Shown here piece after piece: positions 35,050 through 43,138 of a stretch of 64,000 bases of DNA. Within the stretch, counting starts at the first letter, position 1; every line of letters starts with the position of its first letter. The stretch spans positions 96,858-160,857 of the forward strand of contig NZ_JAMXOE010000015.1 in the NCBI RefSeq assembly GCF_024055575.1. Reading direction: 5' to 3'. The position numbers and the translations under genes were made by a program. Origin of the DNA: Mucilaginibacter flavidus (GTDB lineage: Bacteria > Bacteroidota > Bacteroidia > Sphingobacteriales > Sphingobacteriaceae). The notes under the pieces are model-generated. The model was not told the origin of the DNA. It did no database searches and was given only the letters and a program-made list of their open reading frames with translations.

Positions 35050-35096
35050 AGACCCTCCTGCCGGTCAACGCAGTCGCCGGCAGAGGGTCTTTTTCT
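35050..35096 (+). terminator. terminator between DUF6232 and the caspase gene
   Basis: Stem AGACCCTCCTGCCGG / CCGGCAGAGGGTCT (one bulged C) followed by five T. Confidence 0.85.
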
Positions 35097-35144
35097 AAGA
35101 GTTAAACGGGTTGTTATAATTCAAAATAAAGAATTTTTTTAAGT

Positions 35145-36584
35145 ATGTCAGTAAATAGAATCCTCGCAATTGCGATAAATGACTACGACGATCTTGAGTT
35201 AAATAAAATAGAAAATTGTTACTCAGATGTTAATAAGATAATACAAGTTCTATCGGAAAAATATAATTTCGATGAAGTCGAATTCATATATGAAAAGGCA
35301 AAAACTTCACGTAAAGTTCTGTTTCAAAGGCTACAGGAATATTTTAAATATGCCTTAGAAAGCGATAATATTTTAGTTATCTACGCTGGACACGGTGCTT
35401 ATGATGACTATCTAAAAACGGCTTATTGGCAGCCATCCGACGCTGATAAAACCGATACAACCAGTTGGTTAAATGTTAGAGATATTTTAGCTCTAATAAG
35501 CGCATCTAGTGCTAATCAAATAAGTATTGTTTCCGACTCCTGTTTTTCTGGAGCATTATTTAATCCACCATTTAGAGGAGGAGGCTTAGAGACTTTAAAA
35601 AACAAGAAATCAAGGCAAGCTTTAACTGCTGGTGGAATAGAAAAAGTTTCGGATGGATTAAAAGGGAAGACAAGCCCGTTTGCAAAGGCCTTAATTGAGA
35701 TACTTAAATCGAATGAAAACAAAGAATTGCCATTTTCTATACTAGCACATCAAGTAATCCTGAAATTTGATAAAGACAAAAGTCAGACGCCTTTATTTGG
35801 AGATTTACAAAATGTAGGTCATGAAGGGGGCACATTTGTATTTCAGTTAAAAGAGGCAAACAATTTAGTAATTGGGGTTATAGATAAAAATGCCTATTTA
35901 AAAAACAAATTGGATAATTTATTTATACCAATCCCCGAATTTATTTATGAGACTATAGATGCTTTATCTGCGAAAAAGAAGCGAAAATTAATAGCTGTAA
36001 CTAAACAAGATTATGAACAAGCAATAAAATACAGGGATGAGGAACGATTTCTGGAGTCAGATATTAAAGGCAAATTAGGTGACGAGATAAACGCTATTGC
36101 AGAAAGCTTCTATAGTGAGATCAGCCAAGACAAAAATGAAATCAAAAGGGGTAAAGCATTAGATAAAAAGATAAATAGTTACGTACAAAAAATCGAGGCA
36201 GATCAGGAAATTATTAAAACATGGGAGTCATCCACAAGTCCCGATTTGACTAATGTTATTTTTAGCGGCGCTTTTAATATGATTTTTAATGACTCCAAAG
36301 ACCCAGTGAAAAGAATTTTCGAAGACAATGAAGACAAACTAATAGCACTTTACAAAAAAAATGTTTTAGACTTCTATCTATTTTTACTTAAAATAATGGG
36401 AGCCGCAAAGCATGTTGTTATAAAAGAAAAATTAGATCAAATAAAAGCAGAATTAATCAAAATTTACGATTTTGAATACGATATTGTAACAGGAAAAATC
36501 GCAAATACTATTATGGAAGACATTACTAGAAAAGAACTCGAAGTTGCTATTCTAATGTGGCTTAAGAAAGAAATTAACCAATGA
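35145..36584 (+). CDS. caspase-family (peptidase C14) protein
   Basis: 479 residues. The N-terminal caspase-hemoglobinase fold has the catalytic dyad His83 (VIYAGHGAYDD) and Cys133 (IVSDSCFSGALF). After about 255 the protein is all-helical and charged, including a segment like a UVR motif (YEQAIKYRDEERFLESDIK) and a final helical bundle that may be an interaction domain. The gene is visibly more AT-rich than its neighbours, suggesting transfer. Bacterial caspases often act as suicide effectors in defence; here the sensor is not evident. Its nearest genes are DUF6232 and two HNH nucleases. Confidence 0.88.
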   Translation: MSVNRILAIAINDYDDLELNKIENCYSDVNKIIQVLSEKYNFDEVEFIYEKAKTSRKVLFQRLQEYFKYALESDNILVIYAGHGAYDDYLKTAYWQPSDADKTDTTSWLNVRDILALISASSANQISIVSDSCFSGALFNPPFRGGGLETLKNKKSRQALTAGGIEKVSDGLKGKTSPFAKALIEILKSNENKELPFSILAHQVILKFDKDKSQTPLFGDLQNVGHEGGTFVFQLKEANNLVIGVIDKNAYLKNKLDNLFIPIPEFIYETIDALSAKKKRKLIAVTKQDYEQAIKYRDEERFLESDIKGKLGDEINAIAESFYSEISQDKNEIKRGKALDKKINSYVQKIEADQEIIKTWESSTSPDLTNVIFSGAFNMIFNDSKDPVKRIFEDNEDKLIALYKKNVLDFYLFLLKIMGAAKHVVIKEKLDQIKAELIKIYDFEYDIVTGKIANTIMEDITRKELEVAILMWLKKEINQ

Positions 36585-36866
36585 AATCTTCCACAATAAT
36601 TACAGATAAAGTTTGGTCATTTTGATATCTCCCCCGCTTGTGGCCCGCGTTCAGGTAACCAACACACTATGTAGCAACAAGCCCGGGTCAGCGATTGCCG
36701 CGGATAAAGACCTCCGCGCTTAGGGCATGCAGGCGTATGATCCGTTAGCTAACGGAGCGGTACCGTTTCTACCAGCGGGGCAACCCCAAAATCATTTTAA
36801 CAATTTCACTACCTTTAACCCAACAACAAAACATTTTATCACTCATAGCCCAAAATCCTCATCGCA
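36585..36866. repeat. gap holding structured repeat S, copy 3
   Basis: 282 bp. At about 36695-36790: CCTCCGCGCTTAGGGCATGC followed by AGGCGTATGATCCG and GTTTCTACCAGCGGGGCAAC, related to the segments near 25735 and 32510. No gene. Confidence 0.55.
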
Positions 36867-37352
36867 ATGGACACCACCGTAACCTCCAGCTTTAATTCCA
36901 GGTATTTTGCCAGGGCTATTTGCGGGGCGGCATTTTTTGTGTGGTGCACGGGGTATATGCTGTACCATTGTTTACGGGGCGATTTTGCGCACCCGGCCCA
37001 GGCCTACGGGTTAACGGCACTTTTGTGCGGGTCGGTTTGGGTTTATTATTACTTCTTTTCAAAATCGTGGCAGCGCGTTGTGGTAGCCGAAACCGGCATC
37101 ACGGTGTTCCGCGCATTTAAAAAGCCAATCACCATTCCCTACGCTGATATCACCCACATAGGCACCTCCCGCACCCGTGGCAGCGGCGGTTCCGGCGCAC
37201 TTGCCCAATCATTTTATATCGAGTTTAACAACGACCAATCAGTGAGCTTTAACGAAGCCTGGTACGACAATTACGACAAGCTAACCATGACCATCTACCT
37301 CCACAAATTTGGCCCCGGCCATGGCAGGGAGCGGTATTTGGCGCGGCATTAA
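36867..37352 (+). CDS. membrane protein with bacterial PH-like domain
   Basis: 161 residues: two transmembrane helices (about 17-35 and 45-62), then a strand-rich domain (VVVAETGITVFRAFKKPITIPYADITHIGTSR, SFYIEFNNDQSVSFNEAWYDNYDKL) in the pattern of bPH2 domains. The gene at 49418 has the same design. Function unknown. Confidence 0.72.
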   Translation: MDTTVTSSFNSRYFARAICGAAFFVWCTGYMLYHCLRGDFAHPAQAYGLTALLCGSVWVYYYFFSKSWQRVVVAETGITVFRAFKKPITIPYADITHIGTSRTRGSGGSGALAQSFYIEFNNDQSVSFNEAWYDNYDKLTMTIYLHKFGPGHGRERYLARH

Positions 37353-37582
37353 AATAAAAAGTGTTCCAGGTTTATACATGAAGTCTGTGCAAAAAACGCA
37401 TTTTGTGGTTAATTAATTGATTGTCAGTGTGTTTTATGGCGTTAAATATGCAAAACCTGGAAACGTTGATTATCAGCATATTACAAAGGTTAAAAAATGA
37501 AATGATTGATAATGAGCGCGCTACGCAGCGTTCGGGGTGTTCCGTGTGGGAAAACGGAACGCTTTGCAGGGAGGGGCCTGCG

Positions 37583-38345
37583 GTTAACGGGCATGCGACT
37601 GTAAGGTCCCATCATCATGAAGTTTCATTGATTGTCCTACGTTGAGGTTGCTTCGTTCCTCGCAATGACGTGTTGGTGAGTGAGCATGGCGGTGAACCCA
37701 CCCCTGCCACAACACAAATCCGTCGCCCCTCCAGGGAGCGCACTAAACCATGTAGTTTTTCTACCGGGCATGGCCTGTGCTTAGCAGGCGACGAGGTTGC
37801 CGCGCTTGTTCCTCGCTTATAATGACTTATTTATAAACGTCTGACAATCAATTAATTTTTTAGATTTGGATATCTTGTGCTTTGGGTTTCCGTCAGCAGA
37901 TAAGCTTCGGGAGAAAGCCGAAAAAACTGCCGGCCTGCGCACCGGGCAGGGCATAGGAAATTTTTGCATTGCAGGGTAGCAAAGCGACAGGGTCATCCGG
38001 CAAAAAGATTCCAGCCCGCAGTTTTTTCGGCTTTGTGCGTGAAAGGCCCGGTGCGGCAAAGAAGCATTTCTGCTGACTTGATTTTTTTGGTTACTTTTTG
38101 TATCAAGACAAAAAGTAACAGCCTCCGCGGCAATTGAGCGGGGTGAACATTAGGTTAATTCACTAAACTCTATTTCGAAGCCACCGGGCAAGCGGCTGCA
38201 AGGTCCTATCATCATGAAAGTTCATTGATTGTCCTACGTAGTCCGCCAGCTGGCGGATCGTTCCTCGCAATGACGGGTTGGTGAGTGAGCATGGCGGCGA
38301 ACCCACCCCTGCCACAACACCAATCCATCGCGCCCCTCCAGGGAG
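37583..38345. repeat. direct repeat pair flanking structured repeat H copy C
   Basis: About 155 bp at 37590-37745 recurs at 38190-38345 in the same orientation (TCATTGATTGTCCTACGT, GTTCCTCGCAATGACG, GAACCCACCCCTGCCACAAC). Between them is copy C of repeat H on the minus strand (37871-38150). Nothing here is coding. Confidence 0.75.
37871..38150 (-). repeat. structured repeat H, copy C (long form)
   Basis: Hairpin GTTACTTTTTGT / ACAAAAAGTAAC (38090-38119) and long-range stem AAAAAACTGC / GCAGTTTTTT, mixing features of copies A and B. Confidence 0.8.
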
Positions 38346-38553
38346 GGGAACTGCCTGTCCCGAATTTATTTCGGGAAGCGCACCAAATCCTATAATTCCG
38401 AAATCGAACATCCGAATTCCGAAATCCGCCAAAATCATTTTACATCCGGTTAACACTATTCCCATAAATTGCTGTTAAACTTGTATAATTAATCAGCAGG
38501 GCAAAAAACAACCAATTAGTTGCAGCTGGTTAGTGTCGACTTAAACAGCATTA

Positions 38554-39693
38554 ATGAAAATTGGAATAGTTTGTTATCCAACCTTTGGCGGAAGCGGGGT
38601 TGTTGCCACCGAGTTGGGTAAGGCCCTTGCCGACCGCGGTCACCAGGTGCATTTTGTTACCTATAACCAGCCCGCCCGGCTCGATCTTTTCTCCGAAAAT
38701 CTCTTTTATCACGAAGTATCCGTATCAAACTACCCGCTTTTTGATTTCCCACCCTATGAACTGGCCCTGGCAAGCAGGCTGGTTGATGTGGTAAGATTCG
38801 AAAAACTGGATATATTGCACGTACACTACGCCATCCCGCATGCATCAGCTGCGTTTATGGCAAAGCAAATATTAATGACCTACGGTATCTACATCCCGGT
38901 GGTTACTACCTTGCATGGTACTGATATTACGCTGGTAGGTAAAGACCGTACATTTAAACCGGTGGTTACCTTCTCTATCAACAAATCAGACGGGGTAACA
39001 GCGGTGTCTGAACATTTGCGGAATGATACCTACAGCTTTTTTGAAATAGAAAACGACATCAGGGTGATCCCCAACTTTATCGATTTAAACCGTTTTAACC
39101 TGAAAGCCAAAGATCATTTTAAAAAGGCCATAGCGCCATCGGGCGAAAAAATTATTGTGCATACATCCAATTTTCGCAAGGTAAAACGTACCCAGGATGT
39201 TGTGAAGATCTTCGCCAAAATAGTAAAGAAAATTCCGGCCAAACTGCTAATGGTAGGCGACGGTGTCGAGCGTTCATACTGTGAACAAATGTGCCGCGAC
39301 CTGGACGTATGGAACGATGTACGCTTTTTAGGTAAACAAGACGCCGTGGAAGAAATCCTGTCAGTGTCTGACTTGTTTTTAATGCCATCAGAGTCCGAAA
39401 GCTTTGGTTTGGCAGCCTTAGAGGCCATGGCCTGTAAAGTGCCTGTAGTAAGCTCAAATGCCGGTGGTTTGCCCGAATTAAATATAGATGGCGAAACAGG
39501 CTTTCTAAGAGATGTTGGCGACGTGGATGGCATGGCCGAAAGATCCATTTATATTTTAGAAGACGAAGAACGCCTGATGACCTTTAAAGAAAACGCCCTG
39601 GCACGGGCCAAATTATTTGATTTGGCTAATATACTGCCTGTGTATGAGAATTACTATTTAGAGGTGTTGGAAAAGGTAAAGGAGAAAGCCTAA
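38554..39693 (+). CDS. bshA: N-acetyl-alpha-D-glucosaminyl L-malate synthase
   Basis: A GT4 glycosyltransferase joining UDP-GlcNAc and malate, the first step of bacillithiol synthesis in the cytoplasm. 379 residues of normal length, with the BshA N-terminus MKIGIVCYPTFGGSGVVATELGKALA, the HVHYAIPHASAAF loop, TLHGTDITLVG, and the C-terminal donor site SESFGLAALEAMACKVPVVSSNAGGLPE. Bacillithiol is the usual low-molecular-weight thiol of Bacteroidota. Stands alone. Confidence 0.95.
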   Translation: MKIGIVCYPTFGGSGVVATELGKALADRGHQVHFVTYNQPARLDLFSENLFYHEVSVSNYPLFDFPPYELALASRLVDVVRFEKLDILHVHYAIPHASAAFMAKQILMTYGIYIPVVTTLHGTDITLVGKDRTFKPVVTFSINKSDGVTAVSEHLRNDTYSFFEIENDIRVIPNFIDLNRFNLKAKDHFKKAIAPSGEKIIVHTSNFRKVKRTQDVVKIFAKIVKKIPAKLLMVGDGVERSYCEQMCRDLDVWNDVRFLGKQDAVEEILSVSDLFLMPSESESFGLAALEAMACKVPVVSSNAGGLPELNIDGETGFLRDVGDVDGMAERSIYILEDEERLMTFKENALARAKLFDLANILPVYENYYLEVLEKVKEKA

Positions 39694-39779
39694 TCGCTTA
39701 AAATTATTCGGTACAATATTGCGGCGGCCATTACTTTGGCAGGGTTTATGCTTATGCATGGGAAAGATACTACATACTC

Positions 39780-40268
39780 ATGAAAAAATTAGTTCAATTA
39801 TCATTAACAGTTTTAGCCCTTACCTTTATTATTTCGGCATGCTCAAGTTCAAAAAACGCAGTTACAGGCGCAAGCAACGTGTCGCGCGGTAAATTTACCG
39901 GCACCTGGACCATCAACAGCGTTAATTACGAGGGCATTGTACAGCAAGCAGTTCAAAACGTATTTGACCAGGCGCCGCCACAAGCTTTTGTCGGCAGTAC
40001 CTGGAAACTGACCAATAGCGGCAATGGTACATATACTTTACAGGACGGTACTTCGCAAACCATATTCTGGTCGGTAAATAACAGTGCAGGCAGCGACCAA
40101 TTATTTCAGTTCAAAAAACTTTTTGAAGGCGACAAAGCCCAAAAAGTAACGCAGGGCTACCAACTAATTGTTGCCGCCAACGATGGCACTACCATGACTT
40201 TAAAATCGCCGGTTGCATTAGGCAATAAAACAGCTTATGTTGTTTATTCATTTGCAAAGACGCAGTAA
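39780..40268 (+). CDS. lipocalin-like lipoprotein
   Basis: 162 residues with a lipoprotein signal (lipobox SAC, Cys21) followed by a beta-rich domain that starts FTGTWTINSVNYEG and has WKLTNSGNGTYTLQDG, FWSVNN and YQLIVAANDGTTMTLKSPV, the strand pattern of small lipocalin-like (DUF4923/lipocalin_4 type) Bacteroidota lipoproteins. Ligand unknown. Monocistronic, with a strong terminator after it. Confidence 0.82.
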   Translation: MKKLVQLSLTVLALTFIISACSSSKNAVTGASNVSRGKFTGTWTINSVNYEGIVQQAVQNVFDQAPPQAFVGSTWKLTNSGNGTYTLQDGTSQTIFWSVNNSAGSDQLFQFKKLFEGDKAQKVTQGYQLIVAANDGTTMTLKSPVALGNKTAYVVYSFAKTQ

Positions 40269-40290
40269 GAATTAAAAGATTTAAGATTAA

Positions 40291-40337
40291 AGCCAGGAGC
40301 CGATTCTTAGTAAGAGAATTGCTCCTGGCTTTTTTTA
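40291..40337 (+). terminator. terminator after the lipocalin-like gene
   Basis: AGCCAGGAGC pairs with GCTCCTGGCT, with an inner stem between, followed by seven T. Confidence 0.85.
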
Positions 40338-40385
40338 TTAATAAAGCGCTACTAAATAAATTCCACATGCTGATGGAATTTATTT

Positions 40386-40612
40386 AACGTGAGTTCGGGA
40401 TAGAACACGATGCTTGGGAGTTGCGAACCTCAGCACAATAGCTGGTCGTCGCCTCACCCTGCCCTCTCCAAAGGAGAGGGTTCTAAAAGGAATTTCCGAA
40501 GAGCGAAGCTGAAGTCCTCTCCTTTGGAGAGGATTTAGGTGAGGCCAAACGCAAGCTACCAAGTAAAACGATGTGAATTTATTAGCGCCAATCTTTATAT
40601 CGAACTCACGTT
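40386..40612. mobile_element. MITE-like element, copy 2
   Basis: 227 bp with the same AACGTGAGTTCG / CGAACTCACGTT ends as copy 1 and a 4-bp flanking duplication ATTT (40382-40385 and 40613-40616). The core palindrome is more perfect than in copy 1 (CTCTCCAAAGGAGAG and CTCTCCTTTGGAGAG). It lies directly upstream of the toxin-antitoxin promoter region. Confidence 0.82.
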
Positions 40613-40619
40613 ATTTAAC

Positions 40620-40627
40620 TAAATTTG
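40620..40627 (+). promoter_or_regulatory. -7 element of the toxin-antitoxin operon
   Basis: TAAATTTG 28 bp before the antitoxin ATG. The position expected for the -33 box falls inside the right end of the MITE, where no TTTG is present. Confidence 0.5.
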
Positions 40628-40655
40628 AATTATATTTATTTTAAGCACCTGTGAT

Positions 40656-40871
40656 ATGGAAAATACAATGTTGATACAACTTACTAATCATAGAGCAGCC
40701 GGGTTGCTGCATGAGTTGGAAGAATTACAGATTATCAAAGTATTACAAGAAAATGTAGCACCCTCTAAAACCAAACTTTCCGACAAATATAGAGGTGTAT
40801 TTTCAAAAGAGGACGCTGAAAGTTTTGAGAATCACACCCAAAATATGCGTAAAGAATGGGACAATACTTAA
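40656..40871 (+). CDS. antitoxin of the PIN toxin-antitoxin pair
   Basis: 71 residues. The N-terminus is strand-helix (MLIQLTNHRAAGLLHELEELQIIKVLQE) and the C-terminus a charged, probably disordered toxin-binding tail (LSDKYRGVFSKEDAESFENHTQNMRKEWDNT), the layout of small type II antitoxins of Bacteroidota. It overlaps the toxin gene by 16 bp. Confidence 0.8.
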   Translation: MENTMLIQLTNHRAAGLLHELEELQIIKVLQENVAPSKTKLSDKYRGVFSKEDAESFENHTQNMRKEWDNT

Positions 40872-41239
40872 TTGATAATAACGTAATTTCAAATTACTTT
40901 TCAGAACTGTTATCTGAGAAAGGAATGGATCTCGTTTCAGAAATAATTGACAAAACACCAAATATTTCAGTAATCACAGAAATCGAAGCGCTTTCGTGGA
41001 TCAGTTCCGATTTAAATAAGGAGATCGTTGTTAAGGACTTTATCCAAAACGCCAATATTTTACCGCTTACATCATCAATTGTTAAACAAACTATAGTGAT
41101 CAGGAGAAGTAAAAAAACAAAAACACCGGATGCAATTATTGCGGCTACTGCTATTGTTAACGATTTATCACTGATTACCAGCGATAAAGGCTTTGATAAC
41201 ATCAAAGGGTTAAAAATAATTGACCCTAAAACACTTTAA
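40856..41239 (+). CDS. PIN-domain toxin (VapC-like RNase)
   Basis: 127 residues. The acidic PIN residues are in YLIDNNVISNYF (Asp near residue 7), ITEIEALSW (Glu), TPDAIIAATAI (Asp) and LITSDKGFDNI (Asp). This is the Mg-dependent RNase fold of type II toxins that cut tRNA or rRNA. Translationally coupled to the antitoxin before it. Confidence 0.88.
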   Translation: MGQYLIDNNVISNYFSELLSEKGMDLVSEIIDKTPNISVITEIEALSWISSDLNKEIVVKDFIQNANILPLTSSIVKQTIVIRRSKKTKTPDAIIAATAIVNDLSLITSDKGFDNIKGLKIIDPKTL

Positions 41240-41261
41240 GCAATTCCCAAACAAATTATTT

Positions 41262-41314
41262 AAAAGCAAAAAGACCAAAGCTATTTAAAAATAGCTTTGG
41301 TCTTTTTGCTTTTA
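41262..41314. terminator. bidirectional terminator between toxin and lactonase genes
   Basis: A near-perfect inverted repeat with 25-nt arms (AAAAGCAAAAAGACCAAAGC at the left, its complement at the right) giving T-rich ends on both strands, between convergent genes. Confidence 0.88.
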
Positions 41315-41335
41315 GCTTTATGCTAACGCCTGTTA

Positions 41336-42472
41336 TTATTCTGCCGGTGTAAATTTTAAACAAACCGGGTTGCCAATTTCCAGCTTGCCTTGCAACAAGT
41401 TTAACTTGCCGGTTTCCTTATTTATTTTGTAGACGAATATACTGTCGCTGTCCTGGTTAGCTACAACCAAAAAGTTACCGTTCGGGTCGATGGCAAAATC
41501 GCGCGGGTTTTTACCAAAGGTCGAGATCTGGTCTACCTGGCTAAGTTCGCCGGTTTCTTCATTTATTGCGAACGCTGTGATGGTATTGGTCTCCAACCTG
41601 TTTGATGCATACAGAAATTTACCATCAGGCGTAATATGCACAGCGGCGCCGGCGGTTTTGCCTTTAAATCCCGGCATTAAAAACGATATCGTTTGTTTCT
41701 CTTTCAGTTTACCGCCATCATAATCAAACACATGTATGTTCGAACCCATTTCGGTTAACAGGTAAACACGCTTTTTATCGTTCGAAAAAACAAGATGGCG
41801 TGGGCCGTCGCCGGGTGTTACACTAACAAAGGGAGGCTTTGCATCAGTTAAAGGGCTTTCCTTACCCGGGCGATAACGGGTTACATGTAGCTTATCGGTA
41901 CCTAAATCGGTATAAAGCAAATATTTTTCATCCGGCGACAGCACCGCAGTATGCACGTGGGCTGATTCCTGGCGCTCTTTATTTATGCCATGTCCATCAT
42001 CGTGCATGGATTGTATGCCATTGGCTAACGAGCCGTCTTTATTAATGGGCAATACCGCAATGGTGCCGCTGCTGTAATTGGCTATAAATGCATTTTTCTG
42101 GTCCTTATCAACCGAAATATAACATGGATCGGCACCCAGCGACGATTGATTGTTTATAAACTCCAGCTTACCCAGCCTTGCATTAAATTTAAATGCGCTT
42201 ACTTCGCCTTGCTTACCGTCTTCGTTTACCGCGTATACGAATTTGTTATCGTTTGTAACGGTAAGATATGATGGGTTGCTCACGCCGTCAATTTCATTTA
42301 AATATTCAAGCCGGCCTTTCTCGGCATAAAAGCGGTACACGTAAATGCCCTTGCTTTTGCCCTTGGTGTAAGTGCCTATCAGCAAATCAAAAGTTGTTGG
42401 CGGCCCTTTCTTTTTTTGAGCATAAATAAGCACCGGGCACAGCAGCGCAATCAGTATCAGGAATTTTCTCAT
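41336..42472 (-). CDS. exported lactonase family protein (6-phosphogluconolactonase-like beta-propeller)
   Basis: 378 residues with signal peptide MRKFLILIALLCPVLIYAQ. Seven repeating units with S-x-x-x-x-D-N-K-F-V-Y-A-V-N-type motifs (NPSYLTVTNDNKFVYAVNE, DPCYISVDKDQKNAFIANY, GPRHLVFSNDKKRVYLLTE, AAVHITPDGKFLYASNR, NPRDFAIDPNGNFLVVANQ) mark the lactonase (PF10282) propeller. Being exported, a sugar-lactone substrate outside the cytoplasm is likelier than the pentose phosphate pathway. Confidence 0.88.
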   Translation of the reverse strand: MRKFLILIALLCPVLIYAQKKKGPPTTFDLLIGTYTKGKSKGIYVYRFYAEKGRLEYLNEIDGVSNPSYLTVTNDNKFVYAVNEDGKQGEVSAFKFNARLGKLEFINNQSSLGADPCYISVDKDQKNAFIANYSSGTIAVLPINKDGSLANGIQSMHDDGHGINKERQESAHVHTAVLSPDEKYLLYTDLGTDKLHVTRYRPGKESPLTDAKPPFVSVTPGDGPRHLVFSNDKKRVYLLTEMGSNIHVFDYDGGKLKEKQTISFLMPGFKGKTAGAAVHITPDGKFLYASNRLETNTITAFAINEETGELSQVDQISTFGKNPRDFAIDPNGNFLVVANQDSDSIFVYKINKETGKLNLLQGKLEIGNPVCLKFTPAE

Positions 42473-42632
42473 CGTTTGGAAATGAATTGGTAATTAGACT
42501 GCAAGATAGTGATTAGAGTTTAGAGGCCGGAGATTAGCGGTTAGTTTTTTTCCACCTGCGGTTCGGCTACAGCATTCATTATTCCCTTAAGTGTTTGATA
42601 GCAGAAAACCATTCAGCAGCATTTTCCGTAAA

Positions 42633-42830
42633 ATGGAAAAATACGCGTTCTTGAAAACAGTAGTAAAACTAAAATATATTCATTTTTGCCCTTCGTGCGG
42701 CGATGATTTCAATTGTAAAAAGCACAGGGGCTGGTTCGTTAAGTTCTTCCTCTTCTTTCTCGACATACGCAAGTATTACTGCACTTTTTGCCGTAAGACT
42801 TATATCGTACAAAAAAAGTTCACCTGGTGA
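42633..42830 (+). CDS. small zinc-ribbon-like protein
   Basis: 65 residues from MEKYAFLKTVVKLKYIHF. Two CxxC knuckles, CPSC and CTFC, separated by a Lys/Phe-rich segment (CKKHRGWFVKFFLFFLDIRKYY), suggest a single zinc ribbon. Orphan; function unknown. An upstream in-frame Met would add 14 residues. Confidence 0.6.
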   Translation: MEKYAFLKTVVKLKYIHFCPSCGDDFNCKKHRGWFVKFFLFFLDIRKYYCTFCRKTYIVQKKFTW

Positions 42831-42846
42831 AAATAGGCACCACCTG

Positions 42847-43083
42847 TTAAAATACACCCAGTTCGCTTTTGTCCTTATCACCGTAACCCCACTCTTCGCC
42901 CTCACCCAACTCGGGGTAGTTATCCGTGGTATCTGACAGTACAAAATACACCGTAGCTATTAAAAACACCGGCGACACCAGGAACATGTAGGCCAGCAGG
43001 GTTACATAGTAGCCCGTGGCAAAAACAATTACATAAGCAACCAGGTAAATAGTTAGCATGCTAACTGCAGCTTTTGCATTCAT
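42847..43083 (-). CDS. small two-helix membrane protein
   Basis: 78 residues from MNAKAAVSML, with two transmembrane helices (LTIYLVAYVIVFATGYYVTLLAYMFLVSPVFLIATVYFVL) and an acidic C-terminal tail (YPELGEGEEWGYGDKDKSEL). It lies 3' of the Fsr transporter gene on the same strand. Family not recognised. Confidence 0.68.
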   Translation of the reverse strand: MNAKAAVSMLTIYLVAYVIVFATGYYVTLLAYMFLVSPVFLIATVYFVLSDTTDNYPELGEGEEWGYGDKDKSELGVF

Positions 43084-43138
43084 GATAAATAATTTACCAT
43101 AGGCAACAAATCTACAACAGCTTATGTTTGAGCGTGGT

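Noticed and set aside
37421..37645. Open frame of 74 codons after the PH-like gene
   Set aside because: The second half lies in the dispersed GGTTGCTTCGTTCCTCG repeat and the start has no promoter or family support.
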